Positions 4,365 to 7,899 of a DNA stretch of 7,899 nucleotides are shown one piece after another. This DNA comes from UMGS1649 sp045659265 (lineage in GTDB: Bacteria; Bacillota; Clostridia; TANB77; CAG-465). Under the pieces are notes generated by a model. The model was not told the origin of the DNA. It did no database searches and saw only the letters and a list, made by a program, of their open reading frames with translations. The position numbers and the translations under genes are program-made. The DNA lies in contig JAZOWO010000101.1 of NCBI GenBank assembly GCA_045659265.1, forward strand, positions 1 to 7,899, read 5' to 3'. Every line of letters starts with the position of its first letter. The stretch's first letter is position 1.

Positions 4365-6086
4365 TTACTCGGTTACAGTTTCCGTTGTGGCTTCACTTAC
4401 AACGGGTGTTACAGGTTCATCCGGCTTTCTAAGAGCACCCAGGCCAGCACCAATTGCCTTAGAAAGGTCTTTGACCTCTTCAGTTACAGGGCGACCGTTA
4501 AGTGCCTCGTTCTGAGTGTTGAGCACCTTCATAAGTGCAGGGAACTGAGAAAGCGTATCGATAAGGACATTACCGGTAGCGCCGCTTACACCGGGGATGC
4601 TACCACCCCCGATGTTAATGAACTCAGCGTTCTGACCGATGTTAGCCATGATTTCAGCTTGAGCAGTTGCAATCTTGATCTGAGCCTCAGTCTGAATCTT
4701 AAGCTTCTCAATCTCGAAGTTAACCTTCTCGTTAGAAGCTCTTGCTTCTGCAAGCTCTCTTTCACCTTCAGCCTGAGCATGAAGTGTCGCCTTCAAACCT
4801 TCTGCTTCTGCAAGCTTTTGAGCTTTGATACCTTCAGCCTCAGCAAGTTTCTGCGCCTTGATACCTTCTGCTTCTGCGATAGCCTTTGCCTGAGCAACAG
4901 CCGCAGCCGCTTCACCTTCTGCACGAGTCTTGTGTGCTTCTGCTTCTGCAGCTTTCTTAACTGCTTCTGCATCGTTGGTCGCAACCTTCACACGTGCTTC
5001 TGCCTTGGTGGTCTCAACGTCAGCTTCACCCTGTGCAGCCTTACGCGCAGCATCAGCTTCACGTTCTGCAACCTTAATCTTAGCATCAGCTTCGATAGAC
5101 TTAACGCTCGCCTCAGCTTCTGCGTTAACACGCTTGGTTTCTTTCTCGGCTTCCGCACGAGTAATCATAACCTCGCGTTCCTTCTGTGCAGCAAGGTTTG
5201 CCTGCTCCTGACGAGTGATTTCAACAGCACCCTTACGCTCTTCGACTTCCTTCTGACGAATGGTCATCTGAAGTTCCTTCGCAATTTCTGCGTTGGCGTT
5301 GGCAGTGTCTGTTTCCATCTTGAACTGCGCAAGCTTCATATCTGTTTCCTTACGCTTTTCTTTCTCGGTTTGCTCAGCAGTCATACGAGCAATCTCTGCA
5401 TCCTGTCTTGCCTGAGCTTCAGCAATCTCTGCTTCCTTCTTAGCAATAGCCTGCTTCTGGCGGGTAATCTTGTCTACCTCAGCCTTCTTGATGTCTGCTG
5501 CCTGCTGTTTGTCTGCTGCATCGATTGCTGCGATGTTGTTGAAGTAGTCATTGTTGTCCGTGATATCCTGGATGTTAAGAGACACGAGCTCAAGGCCCAT
5601 GTTATCCAATTCATCACTTACAGCAGTCTGAATGAGCTTCTTGTATTCTTCCTTTTCACGAAGAATCTGTTCAGGAGTCATTGCAGCAACAACGTCACGA
5701 ACAGCTCCCATAAGGGTAAGCTTAACGTCATCGATGATACCCTGATTACCTCTCTCTTTAAAAGAAATAATCGCAGTACGCAGTTTTACAGGATCAGACA
5801 CACAAGGTCTAATCTGTGCAGTCCAGTCACAAACAACCGGTACCGCTGTAGATGTCTTAATTTCGTCTGCATCTGCCGTAACAGTAAGCATACAAAGATC
5901 AAAGTAACTTGCTTTACGGAATACCGGGATGACAAACGCACCACCCGATACTTTGATGACAGGTTCTTTGCCACCGGTGATAATGAGTGCTTTATCTACA
6001 TCAGCAACCTTGTATATGCATGCAAGGAAGATGATGAGAGCGACAACAGCGCCAACGCCAATGCCGATAGGGATAAGAATTTCCAT
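4365..6086 (-). CDS. Flotillin-like SPFH/band-7 membrane scaffold protein
   Basis: 573 residues. An N-terminal hydrophobic segment (3-25) anchors the protein. The SPFH domain follows (about 26-185), including the flotillin-type stretch ALIITGGKEPVIKVSGGAFV and the block ELDNMGLELVSLNIQDITD (159-177). Residues 190-480 are an almost continuous Ala/Glu/Lys coiled coil with the 'AEAEG' words of flotillins, and include three near-identical 11-residue units at 404-436. The C-terminal part contains a Gly-rich patch (490-506), an amphipathic stretch around 508-553 and an acidic Thr-rich tail. Flotillins oligomerise at the inner membrane face and organise membrane microdomains. The usual NfeD-type partner gene is not adjacent. 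The gene is about half G+C with many C/G-ending codons, unlike its AT-rich neighbours, suggesting transfer. It has its own promoter (6200-6228), an AAGGAGA ribosome binding site and a terminator, so it is monocistronic. Confidence 0.9.
   Translation of the reverse strand: MEILIPIGIGVGAVVALIIFLACIYKVADVDKALIITGGKEPVIKVSGGAFVIPVFRKASYFDLCMLTVTADADEIKTSTAVPVVCDWTAQIRPCVSDPVKLRTAIISFKERGNQGIIDDVKLTLMGAVRDVVAAMTPEQILREKEEYKKLIQTAVSDELDNMGLELVSLNIQDITDNNDYFNNIAAIDAADKQQAADIKKAEVDKITRQKQAIAKKEAEIAEAQARQDAEIARMTAEQTEKEKRKETDMKLAQFKMETDTANANAEIAKELQMTIRQKEVEERKGAVEITRQEQANLAAQKEREVMITRAEAEKETKRVNAEAEASVKSIEADAKIKVAEREADAARKAAQGEADVETTKAEARVKVATNDAEAVKKAAEAEAHKTRAEGEAAAAVAQAKAIAEAEGIKAQKLAEAEGIKAQKLAEAEGLKATLHAQAEGERELAEARASNEKVNFEIEKLKIQTEAQIKIATAQAEIMANIGQNAEFINIGGGSIPGVSGATGNVLIDTLSQFPALMKVLNTQNEALNGRPVTEEVKDLSKAIGAGLGALRKPDEPVTPVVSEATTETVTE
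4779..4877 (-). repeat. Three tandem 33-bp units encoding AEAEGIKAQKL-type hendecads
   Basis: Residues 404-414 and 415-425 are both AEAEGIKAQKL, and 426-436 is the diverged AEAEGLKATLH. The DNA copies differ mostly at third codon positions, so the repeat has been held at protein level. The 11-residue period is compatible with a hendecad coiled coil. Confidence 0.85.
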
Positions 6087-6124
6087 AGTTTTTGTTCTCC
6101 TTTTGCTATTTCTACATATTGTTG

Positions 6125-6139
6125 TACAAACTACTTATT
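6125..6139 (-). repeat. 15-bp sequence repeated in inverted orientation (right copy, 5' UTR of the flotillin-like gene)
   Basis: Minus-strand AATAAGTAGTTTGTA is identical to the plus-strand copy at 4315-4329. It lies in the 5' untranslated region, about 40 bases before the flotillin start. It also overlaps the stop codon of a seven-codon upstream frame (MKERKQK, 6158-6135) that has no visible ribosome binding site. Confidence 0.8.
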
Positions 6140-6199
6140 TCTGTTTTCGTTCTTTCATTGTAATTATACGATTGAACTTAGCAATAAAACTCGGGCAAT

Positions 6200-6228
6200 A
6201 TTATATTACAATTTACATAAAAAGTCAA
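6200..6228 (-). promoter_or_regulatory. Strong sigma-A promoter of the flotillin-like gene
   Basis: -35 TTGACT (6228-6223), 17-nt spacer, perfect -10 TATAAT (6205-6200) on the minus strand. The start would be near 6193, giving a 5' untranslated region of about 105 bases. The -35 lies only about 12 bases from the end of the Bro-N gene, and no terminator separates the two. Confidence 0.8.
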
Positions 6229-6240
6229 TAATTATGTAGA

Positions 6241-7092
6241 CTAGTCTGTTAAGCATTTATTATTCTCTAAATATTTATACTCAAGATTATTTTCTCTACT
6301 AATAACCTTTTCTTTAAGTTTATCTTCTAAATCTTCACGCGCGCTTTTTGCAACTCCTCCGCCCGCTTTAGCTATTTCTTTATTTTCTTTTAAGCCTTGT
6401 GGTCTATATTTCTTTGCAAGTTCTCTTGTTGCTATTTCTCCCAGGTCTGTTAAAACCACTTCTACATCAGTCATATTATCTCTCAAAGATTCTTTTCTTA
6501 TGTTTTTATACTCCTTATATTCATTTGCCTTCATACCAGACCATGTTTTATATATCTCATTAGTTAAAATTGCATACTCATAATTTTCATTTATACCATT
6601 ATCTTTCCAGACATCAGTTAATTTATTTCTATCTAATATACCTTTTAATCTTGCTTCTATCCATCTATCTGAATATCCACGTTTTCTATAATATTCTATA
6701 CCCCTTTTTATAGCTTGTTCTGGATCAAAAACCTCATCTATTCTTTCTTTTCCCATTTGTGCCAGCCATAATTTAAATGGTTCAGCTTTAGGACTTGGAA
6801 CAGATTCTATTAATCTTAAAATACCTTCTGTATCTAATGTGTCTGTTAAATAATTTTTCCCATCCTTTGATTTCATTTTGAGTTGTCGACATTTTGTCGA
6901 TATCTCACTTTTTTCTTCTTCTGTCATCCTTTTTTTCAATCTGTACCAGTAATCATTAGGGTTAGTAGTATTAGTTAAAGACTTTATTACATCAACAACA
7001 CTAAAGAAGTATTCTTCTTTCTCTGCATCCCATACGCTTCTTATTTCACTCCCTTCAAAAAGATTTGAAATTGTTTCTAATTTATTATTCAT
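6241..7092 (-). CDS. Bro-N domain protein with a DinD-like C-terminal half
   Basis: 283 residues. Residues about 17-120 match the BRO family N-terminal domain, a DNA-binding module found in baculovirus BRO proteins and phage antirepressors: IRSVWDAEKEEYFFSVVDVI, NPNDYWYRLKKR, LTDTLDTEGILRLIESVPSP and EPFKLWLAQMGKERIDE. Residues about 170-255 (YEYAILTNEIYKTW, EYKEYKNIRKESLRDNM, and the AKAGGGVAKSARE motif) resemble in order and spacing the second half of E. coli DinD, a DNA-damage-inducible protein reported to inhibit RecA. This is recalled rather than searched. A GAGGAGG ribosome binding site and a promoter at 7120-7148 support the start. No phage genes surround it, so it may be a resident regulator or a relic of a mobile element. 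Confidence 0.8.
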   Translation of the reverse strand: MNNKLETISNLFEGSEIRSVWDAEKEEYFFSVVDVIKSLTNTTNPNDYWYRLKKRMTEEEKSEISTKCRQLKMKSKDGKNYLTDTLDTEGILRLIESVPSPKAEPFKLWLAQMGKERIDEVFDPEQAIKRGIEYYRKRGYSDRWIEARLKGILDRNKLTDVWKDNGINENYEYAILTNEIYKTWSGMKANEYKEYKNIRKESLRDNMTDVEVVLTDLGEIATRELAKKYRPQGLKENKEIAKAGGGVAKSAREDLEDKLKEKVISRENNLEYKYLENNKCLTD

Positions 7093-7119
7093 ATTATAAC
7101 CTCCTCTTTTGTAAGAAAG

Positions 7120-7148
7120 ATTTTAGCAAACATTAGTTCTTTTGTAAA
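7120..7148 (-). promoter_or_regulatory. Sigma-A type promoter of the Bro-N gene
   Basis: -35 TTTACA (7148-7143), 17-nt spacer, -10 TAAAAT (7125-7120) on the minus strand. It lies about 28 bases before the Bro-N start and gives a short leader. Confidence 0.65.
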
Positions 7149-7186
7149 TATATTTTCTTTAATTTCCGCCACTTTTCATCGCATTT

Positions 7187-7203
7187 TTTGACAACTTTCG
7201 ACA
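7187..7203 (-). promoter_or_regulatory. Tandem Spo0A-box-like sites upstream of the Bro-N promoter
   Basis: On the minus strand TGTCGAA (7203-7197), a perfect core of the Spo0A box, is followed three bases later by TGTCAAA (7193-7187). The two are one helical turn apart (10 bp), about 40 bp upstream of the -35. Spo0A itself is not in the window, so binding is inference. Confidence 0.3.
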
Positions 7204-7218
7204 TATAATAAACATAAT

Positions 7219-7245
7219 AAAAACTACCCATTCCTGGATAGTTTT
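7219..7245 (-). terminator. Rho-independent terminator of the PstS-like gene
   Basis: An 11-bp stem (7235-7245 with 7220-7230) has one G-U wobble and a GGAA tetraloop on the minus strand. It runs into T5 (7223-7219). It begins 17 bases after the PstS-like stop codon. Confidence 0.8.
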
Positions 7246-7262
7246 ATTTAATATATTTAACT

Positions 7263-7899
7263 TTATTTTCTTAATCCTACATAACCTGTTTTTTCTATTA
7301 TTTCTTGACCTTCGTTAGATAAAACCCAATTTAATAGTTTTTCAACATTTGGATTAGGATTATCTTTATATGTTACTGCATATAAAGAAGTTGTAACTGG
7401 ATATCTTCCATTTTTAATATTTTCTACAGTCGGAGCTATACCATCAATACTTACCATTTTAACATCAGGATTTTTAATTATTCCTTCTAAATAAAATCTA
7501 AATGAAAAACCAATTGAATTTGTTTTATTTCTGTAATTAGAAACTTGTTCTATAATTCCAGACATCATATCGTTTACTTGTTCTGTTGGAGCTTTCATTA
7601 TCTTTTTGCCGTTCATAAAACGAACTAGCATGCTTTGACTGCCACTTCCTTCATTTCTTTGGAAAGCAACTATTTCTTCGTTCTTTCCTCCAATTTCTTT
7701 CCAGTTAGTTATTTCACCAGCATAAATCTTTCTGATTTGCTCTGTTGTTAAACTGTCTATTGGATTATCTTTATGTACAAAGAATACAAATGCTTCTGTT
7801 CCTATTTTGGTATATTCAAATTCCGTGCCATTTTCTTTTGCGTCATCTATTTGCATTTCTGACGGATATGCCCCAAAGAATATATCCGTTCTTTTTTCT
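7263..7899 (-). CDS. PstS-like phosphate ABC transporter substrate-binding protein (partial, C-terminal 211 residues)
   Basis: The frame is open through the right edge, so the true start and signal peptide are outside the window. The ATG at 7856 is internal, since the codons before it read KRTDIFFGAYPSE, normal PstS-like sequence. Family landmarks follow: EAFVFFVHKDNPIDSLTTEQ, IRKIYAGEITNWKEIGG and the phosphate-loop type motif QRNEGSGSQ. Near the end come YAVTYKDNPN...LLNWVLSNEGQEIIEKTGYVGL. Type II periplasmic-binding proteins of this class are lipoproteins in Gram-positives and deliver phosphate to the PstCAB permease. Some paralogues act in signalling. No pst permease genes follow it, and a terminator closes the transcript, so it is either the last gene of an operon or a solitary paralogue. 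Confidence 0.9.
   Translation of the reverse strand, partial: EKRTDIFFGAYPSEMQIDDAKENGTEFEYTKIGTEAFVFFVHKDNPIDSLTTEQIRKIYAGEITNWKEIGGKNEEIVAFQRNEGSGSQSMLVRFMNGKKIMKAPTEQVNDMMSGIIEQVSNYRNKTNSIGFSFRFYLEGIIKNPDVKMVSIDGIAPTVENIKNGRYPVTTSLYAVTYKDNPNPNVEKLLNWVLSNEGQEIIEKTGYVGLRK

Noticed and set aside
4355..4370. GAGTAA-ATGA-TTACTC hairpin at the flotillin stop codon
   Set aside because: Six AT-rich base pairs with no T-run. The strong terminator at 4270-4303 explains termination.
4315..6139. Flotillin gene as a transposon with 15-bp terminal inverted repeats
   Set aside because: There is no transposase, no target-site duplication that I can see, and the order of the shared blocks differs between the two ends. 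It is kept only as an unexplained symmetry.
4659..6239. A 526-codon open frame on the plus strand opposite the flotillin-like gene
   Set aside because: Its Cys/Ser/Leu/Phe-rich, low-complexity product is the antisense image of the Ala/Glu/Lys-rich coiled coil. It has no ribosome binding site or promoter and matches no family.
7189..7212. Plus-strand promoter from TTGACA and TATAAT
   Set aside because: The two hexamers are only 10 bases apart and nothing is encoded downstream on the plus strand.
7263..7856. ATG at 7856 as the true start of the PstS-like gene
   Set aside because: The frame continues upstream to the window edge with typical family sequence (KRTDIFFGAYPSE) and no ribosome binding site precedes this ATG.
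1..7899. CRISPR arrays, tRNA or rRNA genes, insertion sequences, reverse transcriptase
   Set aside because: I looked for regularly spaced repeats, cloverleaf or rRNA-like segments, transposase motifs and a YxDD-type polymerase motif in long frames, and saw none in this window.

Overview
The window looks like the chromosome of a low-G+C, Gram-positive (Bacillota, probably Clostridia) bacterium. Coding sequence is AT-rich and A/T-ending codons dominate. Ribosome binding sites are strong AGGAGG/GGAGGT types, and several intergenic gaps carry near-consensus sigma-A promoters with 17-nt spacers. The protein families (Lsa-type ABC-F ATPase, AI-2E permease, PstS-like binding protein, Bro-N protein, and a prepilin-like protein ending in a lectin-like 'YWLASP...GVRPVV' domain) fit an uncultured gut Clostridium-like organism; this last point is inference. 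All genes supported here lie on the minus strand, so transcription runs from high to low coordinates.

Layout from the 5' side of transcription. (1) 7899-7263: 3' part of a PstS-like phosphate-binding protein, followed by a terminator. (2) 7092-6241: a Bro-N domain protein whose second half resembles the DinD family, with its own promoter and a tandem Spo0A-box-like motif upstream. (3) 6086-4365: a flotillin/SPFH protein of about 570 residues with a very long Ala/Glu-rich coiled coil, its own strong promoter and terminator. Its base composition is far more GC-rich than its neighbours, and matching sequence blocks lie in inverted orientation in its two untranslated regions. (4) 4181-2371: a three-gene operon of two small membrane-anchored proteins of unknown function and an AI-2E family permease. 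(5) 2365-1006: a prepilin-like gene behind a long, structured leader. The leader holds a candidate promoter, a 39-codon leader ORF containing a (CA)9 dinucleotide tract, a possible three-way-junction RNA and a terminator hairpin placed just before the ribosome binding site. The gene ends in a compositionally distinct, NNY-codon-rich stretch that looks like the variable region of a diversity-generating retroelement (DGR) target. (6) 993-1: an HD-domain hydrolase gene interrupted near its 3' end by an in-frame TAA, followed by the 5' end of an Lsa-type ABC-F ribosome-protection ATPase gene.

The most interesting part is region 5. A surface-type prepilin appears to carry a DGR-diversified C-terminal domain, and its expression appears to be gated by a leader peptide with a slippage-prone repeat and a transcription attenuator. 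No reverse transcriptase or template repeat is visible in the window, so any diversification machinery would have to act from elsewhere. The other main points are the nonsense codon in the HD gene and the foreign-looking flotillin cassette.
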